DNA of 64,000 nt from Onchocerca volvulus (GCA_000499405.2 HG738137.1:16901583-16965582); one strand, 5' to 3'. Positions 14,201-24,877 are shown, counted from the stretch's first letter. Notes: generated by a model from the sequence alone, not told the origin. Made by a program: numbers and translations.

Positions 14201-15142
14201 AATGCTGAATAATTGTTAAAACTTGAGAAATTATCGTTTAGATTTTGTGAATCATTGCATCCGGATGTTAGAAATAATGAGCTTGCTATTGATTTGATTG
14301 TTCTCATTCTGTTGTTCGATCCAAATCGTGATGCGCTTTTGGATCCGGCTGACCGCATTACCGTTGTCCGGCATTGTCAAGAGTACCAAGCTCTTTTGCA
14401 TCGGTATGTATAGATACATGTACATATACTTTTTCTTGTCCTGCTATCGTATTTCATTTCACGGACAAATGACAATAATATATTGGTAAATTATTGTTAC
14501 AGTTGATTAGTCTTATTCCCTTTTGCTCGTCATTTTGATGGATTTGCAGATCTTTCAACTCTAATTTTGTAATTTTAAAATCTTTTATCGTTTGGTATAT
14601 CATTATTGAGAACTTACGAAAGATATACGTGTCTAACATGTCAAAATGTTTTGAATTATTCGATTATTTAACCACGATAACCCGATTCATCAAGTTTTAA
14701 AACTAGCTAGAGACTTGTATTATCTTGATAATTTTATTGAAATTTCTAAGATATATATTCCATTATGCTTCGATATTGAATAATTAATGGCACTTTCAAG
14801 CTGAAATATTAAAATTAGTGTCAGTGAGAGAGTTGTGGTAATGTTAATACCGCTTTTTTGTCCTAAATTGAAAATAAATAAATAAATAAATAAATAAATT
14901 GAAAGCTGTGAATTTCGAAATTTAAGTAATGAAATAATTCGAATTCTTGAATATATGCACATTTCTTTTTCAGTTATATGGAATCATTGTATGGTGTTGA
15001 GGCGAAATTACGTTACGAACGTTTACCGGAATCATTACGGATCTTGAGAACAGTTAGCCAGAATGCAGTCACCCTATTTCTGGGACGTGTTGATCCCGAT
15101 CGGTCCGAGGCACTTCCGAAAGAATTCTTCAAAACTACTTAG
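3007..15142 (+). CDS. daf-12: daf-12-type nuclear hormone receptor (whole gene, 16 exons as modelled)
   Basis: Ligand-regulated nuclear receptor transcription factor. In nematodes DAF-12 binds bile-acid-like dafachronic acids and controls dauer or infective-larva arrest and developmental timing, acting in the nucleus on hormone response elements. Visible here: a conserved N-terminal motif [11 protein letters not shown]; a two-zinc-finger DNA-binding domain with P-box CESCKAFF; the extension [20 protein letters not shown], a DAF-12 group hallmark; a Ser/Thr/Gln-rich hinge of about 300 residues; and a ligand-binding domain ending in LPKEFFKTT, the expected AF-2 position. The 15 exons from 7450 join with consistent phase at every GT/AG boundary and give 820 codons plus stop. 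The first exon (3007-3150) is the uncertain part and would make about 868 residues. The assignment to DAF-12 rather than NHR-8 or NHR-48 rests on the N-terminal motif, the C-terminal extension and the ligand-binding domain as I recall them from C. elegans. Confidence 0.95.
3250..3425. repeat. Tandem repeat, about 39 bp, five imperfect copies
   Basis: Units share the core TTATTGTTATAGCAAATTTT, with starts near 3253, 3293, 3332, 3371 and 3407. Each unit holds a pyrimidine tract and a TAG, so it resembles a run of splice-acceptor-like motifs. Confidence 0.85.
3699..3765. repeat. AG dinucleotide microsatellite
   Basis: About 33 AG units with two GGG interruptions, preceded by a short TA repeat. 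The Arg/Glu open frame across it is an artefact of the repeat. Confidence 0.95.
4055..4400. repeat. 160-bp tandem duplication with TCA/TTA trinucleotide tracts
   Basis: The motif ACTATTCGAATTATAGCTAT occurs near 4063 and again near 4223. Each copy is followed by a T-run and then ATC/ATT trinucleotides. The trinucleotides give long His-rich and Ile-rich open frames that are not genes. Confidence 0.85.
4515..4595. repeat. TTCTA pentanucleotide microsatellite
   Basis: About a dozen ATTCT/TTCTA units with CC variants. Confidence 0.85.
4745..4930. repeat. GTGTATG-rich minisatellite
   Basis: An irregular array of GTGT, GTATG and GGATGT units over about 180 bases. The Cys/Val-rich frame across it is an artefact. 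Confidence 0.85.
7450..7774 (+). CDS. daf-12: daf-12 exon 2 (conserved N-terminal motif)
   Basis: Begins [20 protein letters not shown] after a T-run acceptor. [11 protein letters not shown] matches the N-terminal segment that precedes the zinc fingers in C. elegans DAF-12. The rest is low-complexity Thr/Gly/Ala sequence. It ends with one spare base at a GTATAT donor. Confidence 0.9.
8398..8516 (+). CDS. daf-12: daf-12 exon 3
   Basis: Continues as [20 protein letters not shown] and ends NLETGAD in phase 0 before GTTTGT. It links the N-terminal segment to the zinc fingers. The sequence itself is not strongly conserved; the exon is supported by phase on both sides. Confidence 0.85.
8855..8977 (+). 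CDS. daf-12: daf-12 exon 4, first zinc finger
   Basis: Encodes [18 protein letters not shown] followed by the first C4 zinc finger, with cysteine pairs CRVC and CESC and P-box CESCKAFF. It ends RNALRPK in phase 0. The sequence is near-invariant in the DAF-12 group. Confidence 0.97.
9163..9252 (+). CDS. daf-12: daf-12 exon 5, second zinc finger
   Basis: Encodes [19 protein letters not shown] and [11 protein letters not shown], the second C4 zinc finger with its D-box and the CRLRKCF signature. It is exactly 30 codons, phase 0 on both sides. Confidence 0.97.
9499..9724 (+). CDS. daf-12: daf-12 exon 6, C-terminal extension of the DNA-binding domain
   Basis: Starts [20 protein letters not shown], the extension typical of the DAF-12 group, then runs into a Gln/Asn/Thr-rich hinge. 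The frame stays open 18 bases past the chosen end; the end at 9724 before GTACGC is set by phase with the next exon (one base carried over). Confidence 0.93.
9749..10123. mobile_element. MITE-like element with 26-bp inverted ends, in a daf-12 intron
   Basis: The left end TATAAATAAAAATGTAAATG continues TTCGTT; the right end is its exact inverted copy over 26 bases, giving a 375-bp element. Inside, a segment containing ATTCGAATGCAACG and CAAATCAATCGGTGAAGAA is repeated in diverged form about 190 bases later. Related pieces lie near 18349, 20546, 36300 and 36570. It has no coding capacity, so it is non-autonomous. A Helitron2-type origin is possible because related pieces sit beside Helitron fragments; a DNA-transposon MITE is the alternative. 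Confidence 0.8.
10640..10719 (+). CDS. daf-12: daf-12 exon 7 (hinge)
   Basis: Encodes [19 protein letters not shown] and NPSVVHT. The first codon is completed by the base carried from exon 6, and it ends in phase 0 before GTTTGC. Confidence 0.88.
10961..11077 (+). CDS. daf-12: daf-12 exon 8 (Ser/Pro-rich hinge)
   Basis: Encodes [20 protein letters not shown] and onward to [10 protein letters not shown]. It has many SP/TP sites, is exactly 39 codons, and lies between a TTGCAG acceptor and a GTATGT donor. Confidence 0.9.
11451..11610 (+). CDS. daf-12: daf-12 exon 9 (Gln/Ala-rich hinge)
   Basis: Encodes [20 protein letters not shown] followed by [15 protein letters not shown], with one base carried over at a GTACCT donor. 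A predicted basic helix of the hinge. Confidence 0.9.
11819..12061 (+). CDS. daf-12: daf-12 exon 10 (hinge)
   Basis: Encodes [20 protein letters not shown], then [18 protein letters not shown] and on to RPSLIQCT. The open frame hits a stop two bases later; the end at 12061 before GTTAGT is supported by phase. Confidence 0.88.
12306..12520 (+). CDS. daf-12: daf-12 exon 11, start of ligand-binding domain
   Basis: Encodes [20 protein letters not shown], then [20 protein letters not shown], the start of the ligand-binding region. The chosen end is AAA before GTTGTG, the only codon-aligned donor that fits exon 12. Confidence 0.85.
12867..12941 (+). CDS. daf-12: daf-12 exon 12 (ligand-binding domain)
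   Basis: A 25-codon exon, [20 protein letters not shown] then RALDI, too short to stand out as an open frame on its own. A TTTTAG acceptor, a GTTAGT donor and phase agreement on both sides support it. Confidence 0.85.
13115..13310 (+). CDS. daf-12: daf-12 exon 13 (ligand-binding domain core)
   Basis: Encodes [20 protein letters not shown] and later [20 protein letters not shown] then [11 protein letters not shown], the nuclear-receptor signature region (helix 3 to helix 5). The MRR, AFxxLS and GKFxLLKG motifs agree with the DAF-12 domain. Confidence 0.95.
13893..14055 (+). CDS. daf-12: daf-12 exon 14 (ligand-binding domain)
   Basis: Continues [20 protein letters not shown]. It must end two bases into a codon at the GTAAAT donor; read through, the frame would stop immediately. 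Confidence 0.93.
14242..14403 (+). CDS. daf-12: daf-12 exon 15 (ligand-binding domain)
   Basis: Encodes [20 protein letters not shown] and [20 protein letters not shown], helices 7-9 of the domain, ending in phase 2 before GTATGT. Confidence 0.93.
14974..15142 (+). CDS. daf-12: daf-12 last exon, AF-2 helix and stop
   Basis: Encodes [20 protein letters not shown] and, at the end, [20 protein letters not shown] followed by TAG (15140-15142). The LPKEFF segment sits where helix 12 (AF-2) is expected. Confidence 0.95.
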
Positions 15143-18100
15143 ATATTAATGACGTGTGATACCAGATGTGTATTTGTATGGGTCATCTTTGAATACCTCA
15201 TCCCAGTTCAAGGTTTCTTTTTTTTTAATTGATTGATTGATTGATTTTTATGTTACTGTCATCGGTATTATAGGAGAATCTACGTATTTTCGTCTTGCTT
15301 TATATTTCGAAATCTGTTTAAAAATGGAGATCGATCTTGCAATATTTGCATTCTGTTAAATCTCCAGAAAAAATTTGCATCTCATTTTTAATCATTTGTT
15401 ATTTTTCTAAAATTTGTCGAAAAAAAAAGAAATTTTTTTTTTTTTTAAACATAAAGATTCTGTTGATCACCAACATCACTCATTAACAGTATCAAAACCT
15501 TATCATTCTTCTTTTTGCTTCACATCTTGTTGATTTTCCATGATCGATCGCCATGTTATATACGTAAAACGTGTAAGATTTGAATAACTAAATATTAGGA
15601 TGTAAATAAAACAATGAAAAGCAAAGTTGTGATATCGCTAAATTTTGTACTGTTGTATTTTTTTCTCTCTCTCTCTCCCTCTCCCACGTCCTTTCTCTCT
15701 TTTTTTCCCTTCATCACAACAGTATTATGATATGATTGTATTCAGTTCTCAAATTGTTATGAATAGTCACTAATATTTAAAAGTTATTATTACAATCAAT
15801 ATTATTATTTTGATTATTGTTGCTATTATATCAAATATTATCATTATTCTATTCATTGTTGACAAATTTCATATGTTTTCATATATTCTTATTGGCCATA
15901 GAGTATGATTTGTGCGCAGTTAGCAGCATTATCGTTGCCACAACTTGATATTTGTAGTTTTTTTTTTTTTTTTTTGCTTTTAAAAATATGACTCTTTGCA
16001 ATGAATTGCTATGTTTATATCCAAATTACTCAGTTAAAATGCTATCAAAAAACAAAAAAAAAGATTCAAAAACTGATTCAAAATATTGATTCATGTCGCA
16101 CTGAATCATTCATTAGGAATAAATCAGGAAATCATCCTGGATAGTTTTTTTCTTTTCTATTTGTAATTTTCACTTCAATCCATTTCCACCAAAAGCATAG
16201 CAGTTCGAAGAAATTAACAGTTGTTGATTGTCTTCTTTTATAGCATTGATTAGATTAATTACGATCTATTAGAAGTGCTCTATGCTATACATTTTACCGG
16301 TGATTATTTTAGATTCCAAGCAAACTGTTCCGAGTTTTTTCTTATTGAACCGGTGATTTAAAATTAATCAGGATGCATTTTTCGTTTATAACTTGTGAAT
16401 TATTACGGAATATTTACGGACTTGCATGTTCTGTTCCGGTGTTTACTTGTTGGCTTACTGGTTTTGGACGCGAAATAGATGTTTTCATTTGCCATTTGTT
16501 ATTTTATTTCCATATGCCCTTTAAAAAAAAAAGAAAAAATGTAGGATTATTTGTTGTTCTTGTTTATCTTAGCTTGATGAATTTCTAGTCAAGTATAGGC
16601 TATGTTTATAACAATTAAAAGCTGTGTAAATAGACATAAATTATGTATCTATGAAAAGCGAATTTCCAAATATTCAAAATTTTCGACTAATTTCTCAATC
16701 CAATTATGATAGATTTGAAATGAACCAAATGATCCCTCTCTCAAAGTATGGTGGATTGTGGCAGATGAATTCATTACATATTTTTGTGAATATTTTCCCT
16801 TATATTGTATAGTAACTGTAAAATGTCCTCAGTTAGTATTCCACTTAGTTCTTTTTTCTTTTATGCTCTTTGTTTAATTTTTAAATTGTCATTTTACAAT
16901 TTTTTCTCCTTTTTTTTCTCTTTTTTTTTCTTTTTCAATTTGAACAAACTGAAAATATACAGTGATTTCTCCACTACCTCCTCTTAATTTTTTGCGTTAT
17001 TTCATTCTTTTGCTTTCCTCTTTCTAAAATTTTTTTTGAGGTATCTTTTTTTTTTCTTACTGTAAACTGTTTGCATCATCGATCGCGGGTTGATTTAACT
17101 TACCGTTATCATTTAGTACTATCATTAAAAAAAAAAAAAAAAAACGAAAAAAGGAAAGAACTGAACTATCGCTATCATCCATTTCAAGTTATTAGTTCAA
17201 AATAATATCAAAATTCCAGCAATTTAAAAGTTTTCGGGATTTATGATACTTCCAAAATACTTGAAACTTTTTTTCAAATGGAAAATTGACCAGCGAGAAA
17301 CAATTTGATGAGGTCAAAGGGAAGTTAATGTTTGTGTGTGGATATGTGTATGTATGTGTGTATTTGTGTATGTTTGGAGGTCATACATGTGCCTCAAATG
17401 GTATCCTTAGATGGAACCTCATCAACTCGCCAGTTTTTTTTTATTTTTTTACCTACAATTTCAAGTATTATCCAGCTAGTAATTGCTATTAATGAATACT
17501 AGCAGGGTCTATAAAATCTACAATGAAAATATATCTTTAACTTTTCAAAATGTTCTGTTATACATATATCGATTGGCTGTTTCAATCAATCAATCACTCA
17601 TTGATTGTTCATATTTTATCAGTAACCAGGCTTTCATCATCTGTCATAACGCTTTCCAGGTCTTTTGGCATCTGATTATTTTTTTTCCACCAATAAACAT
17701 TTTTGCTCGAAGAACCACTTCATTCATTTTCTTTTTTTTTGTTCAAATAGTTCGGAAATATATATGTGAAGTTTACAATATTTGCAGTCAATCGAAATGA
17801 ATGCTAATGGAATAAATTGATAATTTGATTATTTATTTTCGATTCTCAATAAGTGAATGGATATTGGAATTATTTGAAATTTGTTGTGAAACAATACAGA
17901 TTAAATAAACATTCCCTGTATTAGTGTAGTGCTGGAATGATAAGTTTATCGTCTATCAGAAAGGTTAATCACGTCATGGGATTGTATCGTGAAACTGATT
18001 ACAGTATAATTCCAGATTAATATTATATCAAAATTGAAAAATCAAATATTTCTAATTGCTAATTATGATGTTTATCTATACAAATAAAATTGTAAATCAT

Positions 18101-18345
18101 CATTGCTGTTACACCTTACATAACTTTGCAACTTTTCCACCGATTGCTTTAAAATTTTGACAGAACATATATATATATATATATAGAAGGCCCGTAATTT
18201 AAGCTTTCTCGTTTATTTTTTGCTTCGTGAGGGATGCAGTTGCATCGTAGAAATGTCAGGTCTTGATAATGTATAATGAAGTGTTTCCTTCAAGCGATTT
18301 ATAGATTACATCTCCGACTTCTAATATTAGGCTGTGTCTTTGTCG
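15143..18345. other. daf-12 3' region and gene-poor spacer
   Basis: Holds the daf-12 3' UTR and then AT-rich sequence with a CT tract (15665-15710) and a short GTAT repeat (17330-17380). Open frames of 60-105 codons here are Phe/Leu-rich, lack recognisable motifs and are not supported as genes. Confidence 0.6.
15605..15610 (+). promoter_or_regulatory. Candidate daf-12 polyadenylation signal
   Basis: The first AATAAA after the daf-12 stop, about 460 bases downstream. No transcript evidence is available. Confidence 0.5.
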
Positions 18346-18348
18346 TTG

Positions 18349-18690
18349 TTCGTTGTTCATTTCGAACAACGTTTCAAGTTTTTATTCATTGATTTGAAAT
18401 TTTGGCACAATCTTTCATTCGAATAGGCGCATGATTTTATATAGATATATCTACTTTTTTGAAATCTGTCATGCCTGTGACGGGTAAAAGTGAACGAATT
18501 GAATTTATGACCATGTTTACTTTCTGTAAAGTGGACGTGGCCTTCAGTATGCAACACTCAATAAGGTATGCGCGTATTCCAATGCAATGTTTTGTCAAAA
18601 TTTCAAAGCGAAAGGTAAGAACTTTCGGAGATTTAAGATTTTGAACAAACGGACATTTTTATGACTGTTAGTATCTTTTAATACATAATA
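18349..18690. repeat. MITE-like repeat related to the daf-12 intron element
   Basis: Contains the inverse of the family motifs (CATTCGAATAGGCGCATG; TTTATATAGATATATCTAC) and, toward the right, CCGAAAG- and GAACAAACGGACATTTTTA-like ends, so the two halves are partly inverted relative to each other. Confidence 0.6.
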
Positions 18691-18827
18691 ATTTTTTAAA
18701 AGCGACACAACATAGCAACAGTCCAATAATTCAATTGAGCAGTTTCGAGTTCAAGTCAAAAGTCAATTTCGAGAACAATTCAGGTGCAATCGATCTGCTT
18801 TAGTTCATCCAAATAATATCTCGCAGT

Positions 18828-19143
18828 AGACCGAACATAAGTCGTCGTACTCGCTTAGCAGAATGAAAGCAACGATTAATTTTAAATCAAATTGAGAAAG
18901 AACGGACATCAGCAAACGAGTGAAAAAGATAAAGAATGGCTGAAATACATGTCGAAGAATCAGCAGAGCGACGTCAGGCCAGACTTGAGGATGCACGGTT
19001 CCGAACACAACGATCATGTTCTGCAGCTTCAGATCTGCTTTGTTCTGAATAGAATGAACGCGACAGAGTGAGATTGGCTGAAAGACATCAATGAGAAAAG
19101 GAAATCAGCGTCAAACTCGACTCCGTGCTAAACAATCACGCGA
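18828..19143 (+). pseudogene. Helitron protein, N-terminal fragment (broken)
   Basis: One frame reads RPNISRRTRLAE, stop, then IEKERTSANE and AEIHVEESAERRQARLEDAR with FRTQRSCSAAS, interrupted by several stops. The Arg/Glu-rich repeating pattern (R-L-E-x-x-R-x-R) resembles the N-terminus of Helitron replicase/helicase proteins. A second, opposite-strand version lies at 35765-35930. It is clearly not functional. Confidence 0.65.
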
Positions 19144-19695
19144 TTACAGTTGCCTTTCATTCTGATACCTCTCAGCTGATGATAATAATTTGAGCTGACA
19201 TATTCACATTGGCGCTATGACTGAACTGCATCCTTATTATAAGAGTTTCACTGGCTTAATAATAAAGCCTTTTAATGGAGATAAAGGAAAAATCTGATTC
19301 AAGCAATTCGACTGCTTTATCATCATTTCCGGTTGTTGCAGATATTTATTTGATGCTAGTTGTTATATTTATTTGATGTCATTCGAAAGTCATAAGATAA
19401 GGCTTTTGTTTTTTCTTCCATTTTCAATTCATTTTAATCCGTAGAAATACTATTCGAAGGTAAAGATTCTTATCAAATTAAAGCTGAGTGATGTCTGTAG
19501 AATAACGCAGTTTACAAAGTTCTATGAAATATAGATCGTAACCGCCATTACTGGTTAATGAAACGGAATAAATTATGGTAGTTAAAGTGATTGGTGTCGG
19601 AAATTCCGAGAAACTTCATAATATCAATTGTATAATTTAATCATTTTTGTTGTTTCGAACTGTTATTTTGATGTTCAATCAATAATTCAAATATT
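19144..19695. other. Spacer, nothing recognised
   Basis: AT-rich sequence between the Helitron fragment and the LTR-like repeat. No frame with recognisable motifs. Confidence 0.6.
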
Positions 19696-19699
19696 GTAG

Positions 19700-19972
19700 T
19701 GAAGGTCACGCGCCGAAAAAGACGCGCTCTCATGAGCTAAAAATAGCGCCTTATTGTAGATCAAATTTTAGCGGGATCCTCCCTCTACAAATAAGAATAG
19801 GGTCCTGACCAAAGGATCATTGGGAAGGATGTGTTTCCGGAATCGGTTAGATTAGGTTATCATCGTGGGAATTGTACTTTGATCGAGTGATATATTAATT
19901 GTTTCACACGTTTTGTATTATCTGATTTTATAATAAAGGTTTAATTACCCAAGTTTGAGTTTGAGGTTGTGC
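19700..19972 (+). mobile_element. Solo LTR-like repeat
   Basis: A GC-richer block ends in ATAATAAAGGTTTAATTACC followed by CAAGTTTGAG. The same 30 bases, including the AATAAA signal, end the repeat at 63276-63772. The upstream parts differ, so the two would be different subfamilies. It has no internal coding region. The right edge is set at the GAGGTT...CA sequence; the left edge is uncertain. Confidence 0.6.
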
Positions 19973-20545
19973 AACAAGCGAATTCTACGACAATTTTATT
20001 TTTGCCTCTGCAGCAGTATCCGAGTTTGAGATTCGTTCGTGCTATAAAACAACTTTTCCGACAATTGGTAGTTTCATTTCACTTTTTGAGATCCATAAGT
20101 TCTGGAATGTTTAGTATTTCTTCTTTTTGTTTTAATGTTTTCTCAGTCGAGAAAATTTAATGTTCAACCAAATGAACGAGTGAAAACCAGGTCAATAAAA
20201 TCAAGAATTTTAAATCATGCATTATGAAATACGAAAATCGCTAAAGATACACAAAATGCTAATGATTGCTGTTTACATATTCCTTTGCATTATTTTCGAG
20301 GAAAGCGCCTGGAGTGTATCATATATCAAATCGCATTCAAATGATATTGATGACTCTTATATTTAATATGCATATAATTGCTTATTTCTGATCACTAATT
20401 TGCACAAATTTCCTTGCAAACTTTATTTTCAATTGTATTTAATTTTTGAATTTTTTAAGAACTTAAATTTCTTCTCAATTTTAGTTTATAAATATTCTTC
20501 TTTGAAATACCCATATTATAGCCAGATTTTTCACAGGTCGTCTAG

Positions 20546-20752
20546 TCTATCTATGTAAATGAAATTGTAAGTGTTCGTTTTGGCTTTTGACACAGCGTTT
20601 GAAGTTCTTTACCGATTTATTTGAAATTTGAAGCAATGTGCATTCGAATAGGCGCATTTTTTATATAGATGTATCTACTTTTTTTTTTTTTAATCTTTCA
20701 CAGCTGTGACAGGTAAAAGTAAGTCAGTGGATATTTTTATTTATATAGATTA
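20546..20752. repeat. MITE-like repeat, short copy
   Basis: Left part CTATGTAAATGAAATTGTAA and right part ATTTTTATTTATATAGAT are imperfect inverted ends of the family seen at 9749-10123. Between them is the shared segment with CATTCGAATAGGCGCAT. Confidence 0.65.
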
Positions 20753-23700
20753 GCTACATGGAGCGTTTACCTTTTACCTTTTTACAGCTAATGCTACAAT
20801 AAAACGATTTGAATTAAAGATGGTTCTATACAAAATTTATCCATCGGCTTTAATTAGCCGATCTATGCATTATTTTATTGTTTTACAATCATCACAAGAT
20901 TTCATTTCTCGTATTAATAAATCGAATTTGTAAAATATAATTCAAATTCTAATATGAACCCGTACGATCTCATTGGTTAGAGCTGTTGAGAAAATTCGAA
21001 AATTAGAATTACTGTAAATAAGGAATGGTAAAGTTAAAGAAGCGCTTAGTTTCAAATGGACCAACAAGGTAAGCATGTTTGTCGCCAAAACAATGAACAA
21101 AAGGATAAACATGTTTCTCGCCAACATGCTCCAATCAACATCTAAACAAGGCGAAGTTGACAATCATGAGGCGGCGAATCGTAGATCAGGAAAGAAGAAG
21201 GAGCCCCAGGAAGAATATAAAAAATTTGGATTTTGCAACATAGTAATTCTGTTTGGAATTCAATAGCAGCAGCAGAAGTTCGAAGCTATACAGCTGGCGA
21301 CAATCAAGGCGTAGTATTCTTCGTTACGGATGATAAAAGAAAGAATACCGAGTGATAAGCTCTTTGGATATTCTCGGATAATTGTTTGTTCGTAACTATT
21401 CTGTTACTTATAAATTCTTTCTTCAAACAGGATTCGTTTCTGTCGCAACAGAAATAATTAAAACACTTTTGCGACAAGATCTACAAAATATGCAAGTTTG
21501 CAAACTAAAAATATGTTTTATTCCATCTTTCTTGTGTGGAATAGATTGGAAGTAAAGGTTATCAAGTATTTTAAAAAAGAAATGTCTAAAAACAATTGCT
21601 GGAAATAACACTTTTGAGTTGGGCTAAAAAAAATACAAATGAGAAAAAGGCTATTTCATATGGTTTAATGATGGATTCAAGTAAGAATACGAACGGAGTT
21701 CACGTATTATATTATTGTACGTAGTAATACTAAATAATATTTGATTTTCACATTAGTATTTTAGATACGAATGAAACAGTTCGATTTTAAACTTAATGTT
21801 TCTTGTATTTTGAATTTAGTATTACTAAATATATATCTATAATTTATGATGTACTTAATAATATTTGTTTATTTCTCAAACTAACAGTTTCATGCGGAAA
21901 TATATGCATCAAATATATACCTCACTGCTTTAAATATTACATGACAGGCCGGCTTTATTTAATCTTCATAACAATAGATAACGCAGGAAATGTTGTGGAG
22001 AGAATTCTGATTACAAACTTATCAGGTATAAGATTTCACAATCGAAATTGACAGAGCATTTCTCAGAGGTGAACAAATAATATTGCATTCGATTTTTTTT
22101 ACGTTTTCATGTCATCCAATATTGTATATGTATTTATTATAAGAGAAAATTTTTATGCACAATATTTTCATTTCTATTTTTTTTTTTTTCACAGTCCCAA
22201 TAACTGATTCAACAATAACATCAAGCCAAAAGCTATAGCAGCATTAATCTAACAATAATTTCTACACCAATATTTATATCAAATATTAAGATGTACTAAT
22301 AACTTGAGTCAGCAAGTATTTCTATTAATGAACTAATGCATAGAATTTAAGATTTATAGAAGTTTATTGGTTATTGTTTGAAATATAAAATAAACGGATT
22401 TTTTTTAAATGATATTCAATACTTGATTTGCCTAGATTTAATACTTGATTTATCGAAATCTAACAAAAACTTAAAGTAAATGTGTAAATGCAAGAATTTC
22501 ATCCCAAAATGTGGCATTATCTTATTGTGATCATAATCCGATCAAATGTGCTTCTAAAATGTTAACCTTTTGAACGTATCCTGTTATTTTAATTTAACTC
22601 TCTCAATCCTCAAATTTGCTCTTTTTATGTTTGTGTCATTTACTTTTCGTACTGTTTTGTGATACAAATTTTTTTCATCATATGAACGAAAAGGATTATT
22701 AAATCTTATGTCATCTTCAGAGCTAAACTTTTGTGATCTTTATGATCAGAAATGAAATAACATTTGCATAAGTTATAGCAAAGTATAAATGAGAAAATGA
22801 AGCGTAAAAAAGGAATTAATTTCAACTGATAATACTCTGCTATGGAATGGAAAAATTGTTTAATGCAGCTATGAAAGTCACTTGAAAAGATGCGCTAATT
22901 GATAATTAGACTCTTTCAATGTGCTGGGAAAAGATAAATTATTCTTTTCTGTAATTATTGATTGTTCAGGCTTTAAGAAAATTGGAAATATACTGACCCA
23001 ACCGGTGAATCCTGTAAAGGAAGTAATAGTGTCATTCGATCTGTCTTCGCATAAGCATATGTTGAGCACTAACTGTAGTTTATCATAATTTTTTAATGTT
23101 CGGACTTCACTATCTGAGTCCTTGGGGAAGATCACACTATCTCAGACTTTAGCCAAGTCTAAAGAGCTGTCGGTGATCTTTTTAGCATTTAATATTTCGT
23201 ACAGGAAATGTTTTCTTTTATTACTTAATCTGTTGCAATCTCCTCAGTTTTCATTAGTTTTTTAAGTTGCGAAAAACTGAAATACCAGGAGTATTCACAC
23301 AACTATTTCAGGTTTTTTCAATTCAATCTTCGCAAGAAAAATGAAATTTCCCATATTTTAATAAAATTCATCAATTATTCTATGAATTGCTTTTAAAAAT
23401 AGAGAAATCAGTGATAAAACAGTCGAATTATTTCTTTCTTTGATTTTCAACTGACAATGAAACGACGCCATGCAGTAGAAGGAAACCAGAAGGCTAAAGC
23501 AGCCGACCGGTCGATTCCTGATATGTACACTGATGGATCAAATCCAGTCGATACCATTTATAGTAATCAATAAAAATGTCAGTCAATTAAAGAACTTTCT
23601 GAACTACATTTAGCATCAAACTTATATTTTAGAATATTCCATTACAAAACTCATCGCATTGATCGTAATTTCCTATTATTAATTTTTTACAAACATAAAA

Positions 23701-24455
23701 CAAGGAAAAAAAGTATAAACATAATTAAATCGAAATAGGACAATGGCTCTATCGATTTAATACAATTTTAAGCAAAGTTGGAAGAATTATCTATTAAATT
23801 TTTATTAAATTTTCTTAATTTTTTGATATTTTGATATATTTTGATATTTTGATATATTGTTTTTTTTCTATTAAATTTTTTTAATAGATAGAAAAAAATT
23901 CTTTTTTCTATCTATTAAAAATTTCTGGGTTTAAGTTGGAGAGAGAGGTTGTTCGTCGACTTTTCTATACCAAATTTGATGGATTGTCTGTTGAAATTTT
24001 TTGCGAAAGTTCCGTTTTGGAAGAAAATAAAAAGAAAGAAGTGAAAGCAATGGTAATATTTTTCTGTGCCAAGATTTTTCTTTGCAAACATGAGAATTTT
24101 TTTGAAATGCTGCAATCGATGTTAAAATCTGAAAACAAAGTTATAGTTCTAAGCGATCATTCTTCAATTTTAAATGAAAAATTGGAATAATTCGTAAAAT
24201 TGAAATGACTTTTCAAATGAATCAGAAAAATTTATGATTTTCGATGAAAGAAAGTAATTGACCTGAATCATTCGCTGATTACCTTTTTGCTCAGCGAAAT
24301 GCCAGGATAAATTGTGATTCTTAATCTCTTCATTATGATAAAAAGCGACACATTAAATGCTTCACCATTCAAATGATCTCATTAAAATTAATTTCAACTT
24401 CGAGCCTAATTGATTATTCTATCAGCGAGGGAAGTTAATTTGTCACAAAGCGGAT
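20753..24455. other. Gene-poor spacer before the triplicated segment
   Basis: No recognised gene. Open frames at 21075-21266 (Lys/Gln-rich, 63 codons) and 22878-23135 (minus, 85 codons) have no motif I know. At 23810-23930 there is a GATATTTT repeat followed by an inverted TATCTATTAAAA/TTTTAATAGATA pair. Confidence 0.55.
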
Positions 24456-24640
24456 AAACACTGAATTGTGTTGTTTTGGAAATGATAAGTGATTTAAGTG
24501 CAAACTTTAAAGGATACATTGTACTGGGATCATGCTTTGCAATTATATCGGAATATATGCATATCATTCACTCTTGCAGAATTGTATACGGAAATTTGTG
24601 GTCTTGTTTAAACATTCTGTAATATACAATTATTTTCATT

Positions 24641-24877
24641 ATGCGGAGAAAAACTTTTAGAAAAAAATTATGTGCATTGTTCCTGAATATCGTGAAAATC
24701 ATTCCAAATATTTTGATTCTGTTTATCAAATATAATACGAAAAATTTGTTATTTAATGACGCTATTTTCGTGATTGCAGCAATAAGTGCTTTTGTCGTTT
24801 ATTGGGTTGTAATTTCGATATTTTCGGCTGTTACGAAAATCCATCCATCAATTATTATTGATATAATTTTTTTGTAA
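24641..24877 (+). CDS. Small membrane-like ORF repeated in all three copies, doubtful
   Basis: The 78-codon frame contains IPNILILFI and a second hydrophobic stretch FVIAAISAFVVYWVVISIF. The same sequence recurs at about 40100-40340 and 56340-56620, where frameshifts and stops disrupt it, with the core KIIPNILILFIRYNTKNVSF still readable in copy 3. It may be a remnant exon of a host gene or chance conservation of repeated DNA. No family recognised. Confidence 0.25.
   Translation: MRRKTFRKKLCALFLNIVKIIPNILILFIKYNTKNLLFNDAIFVIAAISAFVVYWVVISIFSAVTKIHPSIIIDIIFL

Noticed and set aside
16373..16588. 71-codon frame with LLRNIYGLACSVPVFTCW
   Set aside because: No motif, no splice context, no repetition elsewhere; likely chance.
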